Below are positions 8,123 through 14,842 of a stretch of 33,770 bases of DNA, piece after piece. A program made the translations under genes and the position numbers. Source of the stretch: Pseudomonadota bacterium (GTDB lineage: Bacteria > Pseudomonadota > Alphaproteobacteria > Sphingomonadales > Sphingomonadaceae); assembly GCA_023422695.1 (NCBI GenBank), contig JAFAGN010000142.1:1-33770 (forward strand), in the 5' to 3' direction. Below the pieces are notes generated by a model that was given only the letters and a program-made list of their open reading frames with translations, was not told the origin of the DNA and searched no databases. Numbering within the stretch: position 1 is the first letter of the stretch; each line of letters opens with the position of its first letter.

Positions 8123-8833
8123 ATGCCGGATGCGCCGCTATCGCCGGTTGACTGGCCGTCGGCCGTCCGGCTGATCGAAAGCAAATATCCCCCGATCGAC
8201 CTGTTCGAGGATATCGCCGATCCCGAGGATTGGGAGCTGCTCGCCGCGGCCGAGGCGAGGACCAATCCGCGTATCGCCGAGACGATCGGCAATCTCGACC
8301 TCGTCCCCGCCGAGCGCCGCGTATCGGGCCCGGGGGCCAGCTATGTCATGGCGCCGTTCACGCATTGCTCGCCCGACCGACCGGGCCGCTTCCACGACGG
8401 CAGTTTTGGCGCCTATTATGCCGCGCGCACCTTCGAGACCGCGGTCGCCGAAGTCACCCATCATCAGGCCCGGCGCCTCGCCGATACACGCGACGCACCC
8501 GGGTGGATCTCGGACATGCGCGAACTGGTCGGGCGCGTTCAGGCGGCGCTGGCCGATATCCGGGGCACAGGCTTCGCCCCCCTCCTCTCTCCCGACGATT
8601 ACGCCGCCTCGCAAGCCTTCGCGCGCGCGCAGCGCGCCGCGGGCGGCAATGGTATCGTCTATCCCTCGGTGCGCGACCCTGGCGGCACGTGCATCGCTAC
8701 CTTCTGGCCCGACGTTGTCGCACGTCCCAGGCAGGGCCGCCATTTTCGCTATCATTGGGACGGCAGCCGGATCGACATGATCCACGAGCTTCGCCTCGAC
8801 GGCAAAGGCGCGATATTCCGCCTGCAACCATGA
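8123..8833 (+). CDS. RES-domain toxin
   Basis: RES toxins are ADP-ribosyltransferase-like enzymes that consume NAD+ or modify host proteins. The 236-residue product carries the expected order of conserved residues: Arg in 'DRPGRFHDGSFGAYYAA' (R89), a Glu in 'ARTFETAVAEVTHH' (E105 or E110) and Ser in 'NGIVYPSVRDPGG' (S182). Length is usual for the family. It follows the antitoxin by 7 nt. No frameshift or stop is visible, so the toxin is probably functional and held in check by the antitoxin. The choice between NAD+ phosphorolysis/hydrolysis and target ADP-ribosylation cannot be made from the sequence. Confidence 0.88.
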   Translation: MPDAPLSPVDWPSAVRLIESKYPPIDLFEDIADPEDWELLAAAEARTNPRIAETIGNLDLVPAERRVSGPGASYVMAPFTHCSPDRPGRFHDGSFGAYYAARTFETAVAEVTHHQARRLADTRDAPGWISDMRELVGRVQAALADIRGTGFAPLLSPDDYAASQAFARAQRAAGGNGIVYPSVRDPGGTCIATFWPDVVARPRQGRHFRYHWDGSRIDMIHELRLDGKGAIFRLQP

Positions 8834-9155
8834 GGCTCGGCGCCGCCGACCAGCCAGCGGCGCGCGGCAAGGATCAGACGGGAGCGCCCCCGATCCGTCC
8901 CTCCGAAGTGGCCCCGCCGCGTGGGTCGCTGCGCGGCGGGACCGCCGCCGATTACGCTGGGCCGATGAAAATTCCGTGAAAGGGTGCACGGGCCGATTGG
9001 TCAACTTCGATGCCCGTTGCCGAGCGGACGCTGTCCGAAGCCAATGCCCGAGACGGTCGCGGCGACGTAGCGCCGAGACCTTTTATCGACCTGCCCCGCC
9101 CCCCGCACCGTCGCCAAGCGCGAGCCGCTCGCGCACGGATAGCATCGACATCGAA
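8834..9155. other. Convergent intergenic stretch with a GC-rich hairpin
   Basis: The gap lies between the RES toxin and the converging nuclease gene. A perfect 9-bp inverted repeat CCCGCCGCG/CGCGGCGGG (8913-8921 and 8932-8940, 10-nt loop) is present but has no T-run on either side, so terminator function is uncertain. No gene was found in the remainder. Confidence 0.45.
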
Positions 9156-9587
9156 TCAGTCGCAGCGATGCCCTTGCCAATATCGGTCCCAGCGCGCGGC
9201 AAAACCATCGCGGACCATCGCGCAGGACAGGTCGCCCGAGCGCGGCGACGTGCAGAAGGCCGCGGTCCGATTGCCGCCCGCGCCGCCGACCGAGCGGCAG
9301 CGCATCGTCGGGCCGCTGACCGATATATGGCCAGTGGACCGAACGCCGCTGCGCGTACCGAGCAGCGACACCAGATGATCGCGCGCCGCGATCGGGTCCG
9401 CGGCCGGACAAGGATGGCCGGGACGGCACGCCCCGCCCAGTTCACGCGCTGCGACACCCGACAGGCGGATATGCGGCCCTTCGGCGCACCAGATCGGGCC
9501 GTCGCCGTCCCACACCGCGATCGGGGTGCAGTCGAACGACTGACCGGCAGGAACAGGGGTGGCGGCGAGCAAGAGCGAGACGATCAT
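9156..9587 (-). CDS. Exported, cysteine-rich thermonuclease-like protein
   Basis: The 143-residue product has a short signal-type start ('MIVSLLLAATPVPAG') and then 'DCTPIAVWDGDGPIWC' and 'IRLSGVAARELGG', which resemble the V-x-DGD and R-L-x-G-(ID)-A-x-E motifs of staphylococcal-type nucleases (R41 and E49 in place of the catalytic Arg and Glu; a further Arg sits in 'GGNRTAAF'). Eight cysteines (20, 34, 54, 60, 97, 112, 122, 142) suggest disulfides in an exported protein. It is the last gene of a tightly packed four-gene minus-strand set; its ATG overlaps the preceding stop. Substrate and activity are not proven, because the motif match is only partial. Confidence 0.65.
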   Translation of the reverse strand: MIVSLLLAATPVPAGQSFDCTPIAVWDGDGPIWCAEGPHIRLSGVAARELGGACRPGHPCPAADPIAARDHLVSLLGTRSGVRSTGHISVSGPTMRCRSVGGAGGNRTAAFCTSPRSGDLSCAMVRDGFAARWDRYWQGHRCD

Positions 9588-9880
9588 CGGTTGGCCTTAG
9601 CCTCTTCGATCGATCGCCGCAGCCCTTCGGGCGTGACCCACCATAGTTCGGCAAGCCTTTCCAGCTCTGCGGCGGTGGGCTCGGCGTCATCACTAAATTC
9701 GTCGATCCGTTCGCGCGCGATCCCGGTCTTTTTCGTGATCGTCTGCCAGGGCGTGCACATCTGCCCCACCCAGGCCGTCAGCCAATGATCGCCATCGGCA
9801 ATCCATTTCGCCACCGGGTGATCGGACGTGTAGGGGCGGACCTCTTTCGCGATAGCGCGCTCGCCTTTGCGATACACCAT
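9584..9880 (-). CDS. Small unknown protein, possibly helix-turn-helix
   Basis: The 98-residue product begins 'MVYRKGERAIAKEVRPYTSD'. Residues around 'WQTITKKTGIARERIDEFSD' followed by 'PTAAELERLAELWWVTPEGL' look like a Cro/XRE-type helix-turn-helix, but the match is weak. The ATG at 9880 is preferred over an in-frame ATG at 9925, because it begins 1 nt after the stop of the upstream 58-residue gene while 9925 would overlap that gene. It overlaps the nuclease-like gene by 4 nt. I do not recognise the family. Confidence 0.6.
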   Translation of the reverse strand: MVYRKGERAIAKEVRPYTSDHPVAKWIADGDHWLTAWVGQMCTPWQTITKKTGIARERIDEFSDDAEPTAAELERLAELWWVTPEGLRRSIEEAKANR

Positions 9881-9881
9881 G

Positions 9882-10058
9882 TCAGTCGTCGAAAAGCCGC
9901 GCGCGAATGTCCGACGCGACGGCATTGAGCGTCGTGGCGCGGGTCAGCAATTCGGCATTGCCCGTCGCCGCGGCGCGATCGGTAAATCGTTCGGCGCGAT
10001 CTTCGATATAGTCGGCGATGCGCTCGGCCACCGGCTTGCCGTTATGTCCAGCGATCAT
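9882..10058 (-). CDS. Unrecognised 58-residue protein, a small gene easily missed
   Basis: On the minus strand an ATG at 10058 opens 58 codons, beginning 'MIAGHNGKPVAERIADYIED' and ending 'SDIRARLFDD'. The ATG overlaps the stop of the upstream gene as ATGA, and its stop is 1 nt before the ATG of the next gene, exactly filling the slot between them. The product is helical, charged and without membrane segments. Support is the perfect packing and protein-like composition; the function is unknown. Confidence 0.65.
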   Translation of the reverse strand: MIAGHNGKPVAERIADYIEDRAERFTDRAAATGNAELLTRATTLNAVASDIRARLFDD

Positions 10059-10429
10059 GGCTTCGTCGCGTCGGTATCATGCGCCTGCCATTCGCCCAGC
10101 GCCCACTCTGCCACCCCAAGCGTCAGACAGGGGCTGACGCGGCTCGGAGCGCACCGTTCGATTACGCGGCGCGCGGCGGCTTCCGCTTCCCGGCAAGCTG
10201 TCAGATGCGCCATGTCGAGGCCGAAGTCCGCGGGGTCGGCGCTTTCGAGCACGCCCTTGTCGTCCATCGCTTCGAGCGTGAACTGCGCAATCCGGGCCTC
10301 CAGCGGCGACACAGCAGCAAGATCGAGCACCGCGAGAGCTGCCGCCGCCGCCTCGTCCCTGATCGCGGACGCAACGTCATCGACGTGCCATATCTCAAGG
10401 CCGCGATATCTGCGGTCGATCACGTCCAT
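10055..10429 (-). CDS. Unknown protein, first gene of a four-gene set
   Basis: The 124-residue acidic protein starts 'MDVIDRRYRGLEIWHVDDVA' and is largely alpha-helical with many alanines; no catalytic motif or membrane segment is visible. It heads the minus-strand set 124 aa - 58 aa - 98 aa - nuclease-like, in which every junction overlaps or nearly touches. A LexA-type box lies 36 nt upstream of its ATG. I do not recognise the family, and DNA-damage control of the set is an inference from that box. Confidence 0.65.
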   Translation of the reverse strand: MDVIDRRYRGLEIWHVDDVASAIRDEAAAAALAVLDLAAVSPLEARIAQFTLEAMDDKGVLESADPADFGLDMAHLTACREAEAAARRVIERCAPSRVSPCLTLGVAEWALGEWQAHDTDATKP

Positions 10430-10464
10430 GCTCCAAACTCCGACTCGAATCTCTCTTGCTCATT

Positions 10465-10479
10465 GTTCCGCTTTCGTTC
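10465..10479. promoter_or_regulatory. LexA (SOS) box of alphaproteobacterial type
   Basis: GTTC at 10465-10468, seven bases, then GTTC at 10476-10479 is an exact match to the direct-repeat LexA box GTTC-N7-GTTC known in alphaproteobacteria. It sits in the 64-nt gap between two divergent starts (10429 minus and 10494 plus), where a bound repressor could control both. An eight-base fixed motif occurs by chance about once per 65 kb per strand, so position is the main support. Confidence 0.55.
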
Positions 10480-10493
10480 TCATTTGTCGAGTC

Positions 10494-10805
10494 ATGAGTC
10501 GGACCCTCGTCAACCCTATCACCAGCCTGTTCGATGTCGCGTGTCGGCATCACACCGTGAAAGTGTCGTGCAAATGCGGCAATGTCGGCATCTTCGATCC
10601 GCATGCGCTTTGGTATCTGTTCGAGCGCAAGGGCTGGAACGACCGCTTGCCCGAAGTGCGCAAACGCATGCGCTGCCTGCAATGCTATTATGCCAAGCGG
10701 AAGCGAACGCTGGCCGCCCTCGAGCTGGTCAACTGCGATCACACCCGCCAGCTGCCGATGCCCGATATCATCGAATGGAAGCGCCAGCTCCGGCGGCGGC
10801 GTTAG
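10494..10805 (+). CDS. Small zinc-ribbon-like protein
   Basis: The 103-residue product has 'VKVSCKCGNVGIFD' (C26 and C28) and 'MRCLQCYYAKRKR' (C61 and C64), that is CxC and CxxC pairs about 33 residues apart, fitting a four-cysteine zinc-binding knuckle, followed by a basic stretch and a helical tail 'DIIEWKRQLRRRR'. This suggests a nucleic-acid or adaptor protein. The ATG at 10494 is preferred to an in-frame start far upstream, which would run antisense through other genes. The LexA-type box lies 14 nt upstream. I know similar small proteins as hypotheticals in sphingomonads; no function is assigned. Confidence 0.65.
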   Translation: MSRTLVNPITSLFDVACRHHTVKVSCKCGNVGIFDPHALWYLFERKGWNDRLPEVRKRMRCLQCYYAKRKRTLAALELVNCDHTRQLPMPDIIEWKRQLRRRR

Positions 10806-10812
10806 AGACGGC

Positions 10813-11082
10813 TCAGTCCGAAAGGCTCTCGTCCTCGATCGCCGCGATGATCATCCGGTCCCAGATCTCGGCGTCGCCCACCGCAAGCATGCGCCCGCTC
10901 GGTTCGCGCAGGGTGCGCAGCACGGCTAGTGCCGCCGGCGTGTAGTCGGGCCACAGGTCGTCGACCGCGGATCCCGCCGACCGCAGCTCGCCTTCGGCGT
11001 TACGGCTGAACCAATGCCCGGCCAGCACGCGGGCGACGCGCTCGACGGGCGCGGTTCTGGCAGCATCAAATTCGGTAGTCAT
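10813..11082 (-). CDS. Unknown 89-residue protein
   Basis: The product starts 'MTTEFDAARTAPVERVARVL' and contains 'HWFSRNAEGELRS' and 'LWPDYTPAALAVLRTLREPS', a soluble mixed-fold protein without recognisable motif. The ATG at 11082 is chosen because the longer in-frame reading (to 11349) is antisense to the SRAP gene. It converges with the zinc-ribbon gene (7-nt gap) and diverges from the SRAP gene (87 nt to its GTG). It may be an accessory gene of the same damage-response cluster, but only the location supports this. Confidence 0.6.
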   Translation of the reverse strand: MTTEFDAARTAPVERVARVLAGHWFSRNAEGELRSAGSAVDDLWPDYTPAALAVLRTLREPSGRMLAVGDAEIWDRMIIAAIEDESLSD

Positions 11083-11134
11083 AGGCGCGTCTCCTCCGCA
11101 CCGCGAACGCGCAAGGCACGCTGCCGGTTGCCGA

Positions 11135-11162
11135 TTGACAGGCCGCGCAGCTGCGCCATGAT
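11135..11162 (+). promoter_or_regulatory. Promoter of the SRAP gene, predicted leaderless transcript
   Basis: A perfect -35 TTGACA (11135-11140), a 16-bp spacer and CATGAT (11157-11162, 4 of 6 to consensus) would place transcription start at about 11169-11170, exactly at the GTG that gives the catalytic Cys2. The ATG at 11158 that could be mistaken for a start is then part of the -10. No Shine-Dalgarno precedes either codon. Confidence 0.55.
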
Positions 11163-11169
11163 CGCACGC

Positions 11170-11823
11170 GTGTGCAACCTCTACACCAACAAGAGCACCG
11201 TCCAGGAGATGGCGAACCTGTTCGGGACGCCAGCGACCTATGGCTTCAACGCCCCTGCCGACGTCTATCCGCAATATCCCGGCATCGTCGTGCGCGAAGA
11301 CGAAGGGCAGCGCATCCTGCAGCAGATGACCTGGGGCTTCCCGCGCCACTCGACCAACAAGCGGACCGGCAAACCGAACAAGCCGACGGCGACCAACAAT
11401 GCCCGCGACGACAAATTATGGACGATCTGGCGCCAATGGTTCACCGACCCCGCCCAGCGCTGCCTGATCCCGTTTACATCGTTCGCCGAGGCGGAGGGCG
11501 AGCCCGGCAAGATGACCCGCACCTGGATCCGCGTCGCCGACCAGCCGCTGGCAGCCTGGGCGGGACTGTGGCGCCCGACCGACGAATGGGGCGACGCCTA
11601 CACCGGCCTGATGGTCGATGCGACCAAGGAGCTTTGGGACATTCACGACCGGATGCCGGTCATCCTGCCGCCCGACGCCCACGACGCCTGGCTGCGCGCC
11701 GACGCCGAGGAGGCGATGAAGCTGGTGACGCAATATCCGGCCAGCGGGCTCGTCGTCGAGCGCACCGACGATCCGTGGTTCGCGAGAAAGGCGAAACCGG
11801 CAGAGGACAGGACACTGATCTGA
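11170..11823 (+). CDS. SRAP (HMCES/YedK-type) DNA-crosslink sensor peptidase
   Basis: SRAP proteins cap abasic sites in single-stranded DNA by forming a covalent thiazolidine through Cys2 after removal of Met1. With the GTG at 11170 as start the 217-residue product begins M-C-N-L-Y, putting the catalytic Cys at position 2. Other family residues follow: Asn in 'TNNARD' (76/77), Glu107 in 'FTSFAEAEG' and His159 in 'DIHDRMPVIL'. The in-frame ATG at 11158 would place Cys at position 6 and block the chemistry, so the GTG is preferred. It is followed by a one-base-overlapping small membrane gene. The 'CNLYTNK' form is common in alphaproteobacterial members. Confidence 0.92.
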   Translation: MCNLYTNKSTVQEMANLFGTPATYGFNAPADVYPQYPGIVVREDEGQRILQQMTWGFPRHSTNKRTGKPNKPTATNNARDDKLWTIWRQWFTDPAQRCLIPFTSFAEAEGEPGKMTRTWIRVADQPLAAWAGLWRPTDEWGDAYTGLMVDATKELWDIHDRMPVILPPDAHDAWLRADAEEAMKLVTQYPASGLVVERTDDPWFARKAKPAEDRTLI

Positions 11824-11945
11824 TGCCCCGTCTCTGGCCCGACCCGCGCGATACCGAGCCTGAAAGCCCGATCTGGCTATGGTTGCTCGTGATATCGCTG
11901 GCGGTCATTGCCACTGCGACGATCTACACCCGCGTTTCCAGCTAA
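11823..11945 (+). CDS. 40-residue single-span membrane protein
   Basis: The ATG at 11823 shares one base with the SRAP stop (TGATG), which favours translational coupling. The product is 'MPRLWPDPRDTEPESPIW' followed by a hydrophobic helix of about 20 residues ('LLVISLAVIATATIY') and a short tail 'TRVSS'. It would be an inner-membrane peptide with a proline-rich cytoplasmic or periplasmic end. No family was recognised; a link to SRAP function is speculative. Confidence 0.55.
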   Translation: MPRLWPDPRDTEPESPIWLWLLVISLAVIATATIYTRVSS

Positions 11946-12039
11946 CGCACCATTTCGGGGTTTCGGTTAAACCGTGCAGCGCAGTTCTATGGCAACAACG
12001 CGCCTGAAATTGGCCGTTCCGATCCTCATGCGTTGATAC

Positions 12040-12067
12040 CCGAAAGCGGTCATTAGCGGGCTTTCGG
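12040..12067. terminator. Inverted repeat at the end of the CHAT gene
   Basis: CCGAAAGC (12040-12047) and GCTTTCGG (12060-12067) form an 8-bp stem with a 12-nt loop that contains the CHAT stop codon (12053-12055). It lies in the convergent gap with the SRAP operon. There is no clear T-run on either side, so intrinsic termination is only a possibility. Confidence 0.35.
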
Positions 12068-13918
12068 AGGACGCTTGATCTTTAGTCCCCTTAGCCCTTC
12101 GGCATGCGTTCTTTTGGGCCTCTGAAACCAGCGCTCGTGTAAGCCCTCGATCTCTTGTTCGTAAAAGGCACAAATGGCATCGAGGCGCTTACTGCCTTCC
12201 GCAAGTTTCTTCTGTTTCTTCCGTCTCGCTTCCCACTGCGTGCGCGCAGACGTTAGGAGTTTCAACAGGCGCAGCGGCACGGCTTCCTGCGTCGCGCGAA
12301 GCTTTTGGGTATAGACGCCAGTCGCAACATAGGGGCGGCGGCCATCGTCCTTGCCGTAGACAACCCGCTGCGCATTCCAGAGCGCGTGCGGGAGCCACTT
12401 GCCGAACTCCTTGTCAAGCAGGCGCACGACCACAGCCTCTGCTTCCATGTCGGATACCGAATACAGCGTGCCAATATAGGCACGGGCATTTCCGAAGGTG
12501 AAGCGGCTCGCGAGCTCGTGCCACGAAACGCAGGCATTGTTGATGATGACGGGGCTGCCGTCCATAGCAAGAGAGCGCGAGAAGATCAGAAGGTTACTGT
12601 CGGCCATTGCCATCGCCGCGGACCCAAGCACCCGTGGGATTGTCTCCTGGTCAACTCGTTCGTCGTCGCCGTCCTTAAGTAGCTTCATGAAGTCCACGAT
12701 GGCGGTGCCGACGTGAAGTTTGGCCTTCTCAACCGGGTCGGTCCAGTCGACGCCGTCTAGTGAATGAAACCGCATGAATTGGGATACGCGCAGCATTTCC
12801 GGGTCGTCGGTGTCCGCGACGCCGATGGCCAAATCGACGACCAAGGTCCGATTGATTCCTTCGCTGTCCTTGAACTTGTAGGTCTCGCGATACCCGTCCG
12901 CATCCCCACAATGCGTAGCAAAAATAAGCAGATCGTACGGAAACAGATCGAGCATTTCACTTACGTTGCGCACGGTCGCCGCCATGCCGCTATAGCCGCG
13001 TAAGAAAATGCTGCGCTTTGGAAGCAATGTCTTCGCGGCTTCGATTTCCGGGGCGCGTACCTTCTCCGGGTCGACAACCACCGCGACGTTCGTGCCGCGT
13101 CTCCCCTTCTGTTCGGCGGCAAATCCGTTGAGCACAGCAATGCCAAGATCGGGATATTGAAACAGATGGGTAGAGGGCAACTCGGGAAACCCGATGCCAA
13201 ATGGAAGGTGCTTACTGACGAAGGTGAGCGACCCTTCCTTCGGCAGCTTGATATCGCCGCACAGCTCGCGGAACTTCGCTCCGAGCCGTTCCCGGATGGC
13301 CGCGGGATTAGCGCCGGGGGCATCGATACTGTAGAAATCCTCGAGGAGCGCGTGGGCCTCGGTCTCGTCGACCGGATCGATGAGATGAAGGCCGGCGCCC
13401 AACGCGAAGGCGTAGTTTGCCGCGATAACCTCGGAGAGCGGCTCGCCCATTTCGCAGACGACCAGATGCCCACTGGGGCCTTCCACGGAATTAATCGGGG
13501 AGGACCCATCTTCGAAGACGATCATCCGCCGCTGATAGAGTGCCGTCAGCAGACCTTCGCCAATCCGCTCTTTCCCCCAAGTCAGCGGTTCGGCCGAAAA
13601 CATCAGATCGTCGAGGATTAGCTCAGAAACATCGTCGTCCTTCACGTCTCGCAGAAGCTTTTGCGGTAGAAGTGCTCGCATCGCCGCTCCTGCATCGTCG
13701 GGCAACCCACCGAGCAGCACATTGACCACCTGGGATCGCGCAATCGCATTATTGCGGCGGGCTGCCTCGGCCTCACGGTCATCGCGGCTCATCCGGGGCC
13801 CGTCCATCACCGGGAGATAATAGCCCCGTTTGCTGACCGCGCAGGAGAGCCGCGCAGCAAGATAGGCGTCGTCGCAGATGACCGCCGCCGGCAGAAGACG
13901 TGGGCATTCCACCTTCAT
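12053..13918 (-). CDS. CHAT-domain protein (caspase-like cysteine protease fold) with an unknown N-terminal region
   Basis: CHAT domains are caspase-like proteases with a His-Cys dyad, found in bacterial defence and programmed-death systems. In this 621-residue protein the C-terminal half shows 'DLLIFATHCGDADGY' (His336), 'VIINNACVSWHELA' (Cys463), the fold signature 'NARAYIGTLYSVSDMEAEAV' (477-496) and the helix 'LPHALWNAQRVVYG'. Residues 1-300 contain no domain I recognise; 540-621 are basic and helical. The ATG at 13918 has GAGG spaced 7 nt upstream and lies 22 nt after the glutaredoxin-MauE stop on the same strand, so co-transcription is plausible. No cofactor, nuclease or typical partner lies beside it. 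Substrate and trigger are unknown. The gene is intact. Confidence 0.75.
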   Translation of the reverse strand: MKVECPRLLPAAVICDDAYLAARLSCAVSKRGYYLPVMDGPRMSRDDREAEAARRNNAIARSQVVNVLLGGLPDDAGAAMRALLPQKLLRDVKDDDVSELILDDLMFSAEPLTWGKERIGEGLLTALYQRRMIVFEDGSSPINSVEGPSGHLVVCEMGEPLSEVIAANYAFALGAGLHLIDPVDETEAHALLEDFYSIDAPGANPAAIRERLGAKFRELCGDIKLPKEGSLTFVSKHLPFGIGFPELPSTHLFQYPDLGIAVLNGFAAEQKGRRGTNVAVVVDPEKVRAPEIEAAKTLLPKRSIFLRGYSGMAATVRNVSEMLDLFPYDLLIFATHCGDADGYRETYKFKDSEGINRTLVVDLAIGVADTDDPEMLRVSQFMRFHSLDGVDWTDPVEKAKLHVGTAIVDFMKLLKDGDDERVDQETIPRVLGSAAMAMADSNLLIFSRSLAMDGSPVIINNACVSWHELASRFTFGNARAYIGTLYSVSDMEAEAVVVRLLDKEFGKWLPHALWNAQRVVYGKDDGRRPYVATGVYTQKLRATQEAVPLRLLKLLTSARTQWEARRKKQKKLAEGSKRLDAICAFYEQEIEGLHERWFQRPKRTHAEGLRGLKIKRPPKAR

Positions 13919-13940
13919 GCGAGAGCCTCAGTCATATACC

Positions 13941-14762
13941 TTACACGTGGATCATGGGCATGGCAGTCGGCGCGATCAGCATCCATAGCGCCATCGCAAT
14001 CATCATGAGATTTTCGGTAAGCGATATGAAACCCAAGGGAACATTGCTGTCGCCGCCGACGCAGGCGCACTTTAGTTCGCGCTCGTCGACATAGACCGCC
14101 TTGAACACCGACACGGCGCCAATACTTCCGATGAAAAGGGCGAGCGGAATCGAAATCCAGTTGAGCACGCCGGAAATCATAAGGATGCCCGCGAGCCCCT
14201 CGGCGAACGGATAGATGGTGGCATAGGGCACCCACCGCTTGGCGAGCAGGTCGTAGTTTAGGAACATGCTCGAGAAGCTCTCGATGTCGCGCAGCTTGAG
14301 GAAGGCGAGCAATGCCATACTGAAGCCGATGAACCATTCAGCAGCACGGACCGTGAAGGGGGTACCCGACACCGCCTGGCTGGCGGCCAGCGCCATCATC
14401 GCGGTGATCGAGAAGAGTGCGATGACCGGCGTGTAGGTTAGTGCCTTCGGATCGCGGACCTTGAGACCGAGATAGCGCCGCAGGTCGTCGTGCCCGCCGA
14501 TGCGCTTGCCCTCGATGAAGGTCTGCGGCGTCGTTGCGACACCATGCTTCACCTTGAACGCGTCGGTTTCCTCACGCGTCGTCAGCCAGATGTCATCTAC
14601 TTCGTAGTCGCGGCTACGAAGTAGATGAAGTGATTTCAGGCCGTAAGGACAGGTATGGTGGTCCATCACCATGCGGTAAATGGTGGCGCGCGGCCGTCCG
14701 GCTGCCTTGAATCCGGCCGGAGAATCGGTCGTGCCTTGCGCGTCGCGGAGCTCGATATTCAT
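13941..14762 (-). CDS. Glutaredoxin-MauE fusion, redox-associated membrane protein
   Basis: The 273-residue protein joins an N-terminal glutaredoxin-like domain ('MVMDHHTCPYGLKSLHLLRS', active-site CPYG; 'GVATTPQTFIEGKRIGGHDD' with the cis-Pro loop) to a MauE/DoxX-type membrane domain of several helices starting at 'YTPVIALFSITAMMALAA'. The conserved 'LKCACVGGDSNVPLGF' near the C-terminus adds a Cys pair close to the membrane. Such fusions are thought to move reducing equivalents or support metal and thiol stress responses; the exact role is not known. The ATG at 14762 (MNIELRDAQG) has AAGGA upstream and is preferred to 14816. It lies under a MerR-type promoter, with merR divergent and the CHAT gene directly downstream. 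Confidence 0.85.
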   Translation of the reverse strand: MNIELRDAQGTTDSPAGFKAAGRPRATIYRMVMDHHTCPYGLKSLHLLRSRDYEVDDIWLTTREETDAFKVKHGVATTPQTFIEGKRIGGHDDLRRYLGLKVRDPKALTYTPVIALFSITAMMALAASQAVSGTPFTVRAAEWFIGFSMALLAFLKLRDIESFSSMFLNYDLLAKRWVPYATIYPFAEGLAGILMISGVLNWISIPLALFIGSIGAVSVFKAVYVDERELKCACVGGDSNVPLGFISLTENLMMIAMALWMLIAPTAMPMIHV

Positions 14763-14798
14763 GGTTGTGCCTTCCTTGATTCTTTCTTGCTCCCTCCC

Positions 14799-14829
14799 AT
14801 ATAGGTTGCGTACCATAGTACGGAGTCAA
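14799..14829 (-). promoter_or_regulatory. MerR-type promoter and operator of the glutaredoxin-MauE gene
   Basis: On the minus strand, -35 TTGACT (14829-14824) and -10 CTATAT (14804-14799) are separated by 19 bp. The spacer holds the perfect dyad CGTAC-TATG-GTACG (14822-14809). An overlong 19-20 bp spacer with a central dyad is the hallmark of promoters activated by MerR-family regulators through DNA underwinding. The merR gene starts 14 nt away on the other strand. Confidence 0.8.
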
Positions 14830-14842
14830 GCCCTTGCGTGAT

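Noticed and set aside
8913..8940. GC-rich hairpin as a terminator for the RES toxin
   Set aside because: No T-run follows on either strand, so I recorded it only as a hairpin within the intergenic entry.
11158..11169. ATG at 11158 as start of the SRAP gene
   Set aside because: It would place the catalytic Cys at residue 6 rather than 2 and lies in the predicted -10 element.
12039..12051. CCCGAAAGCGGTC occurs here and again at 33621-33633, suggesting a dispersed repeat
   Set aside because: Thirteen identical bases are expected several times by chance in 34 kb of GC-rich sequence, and the flanks do not align.
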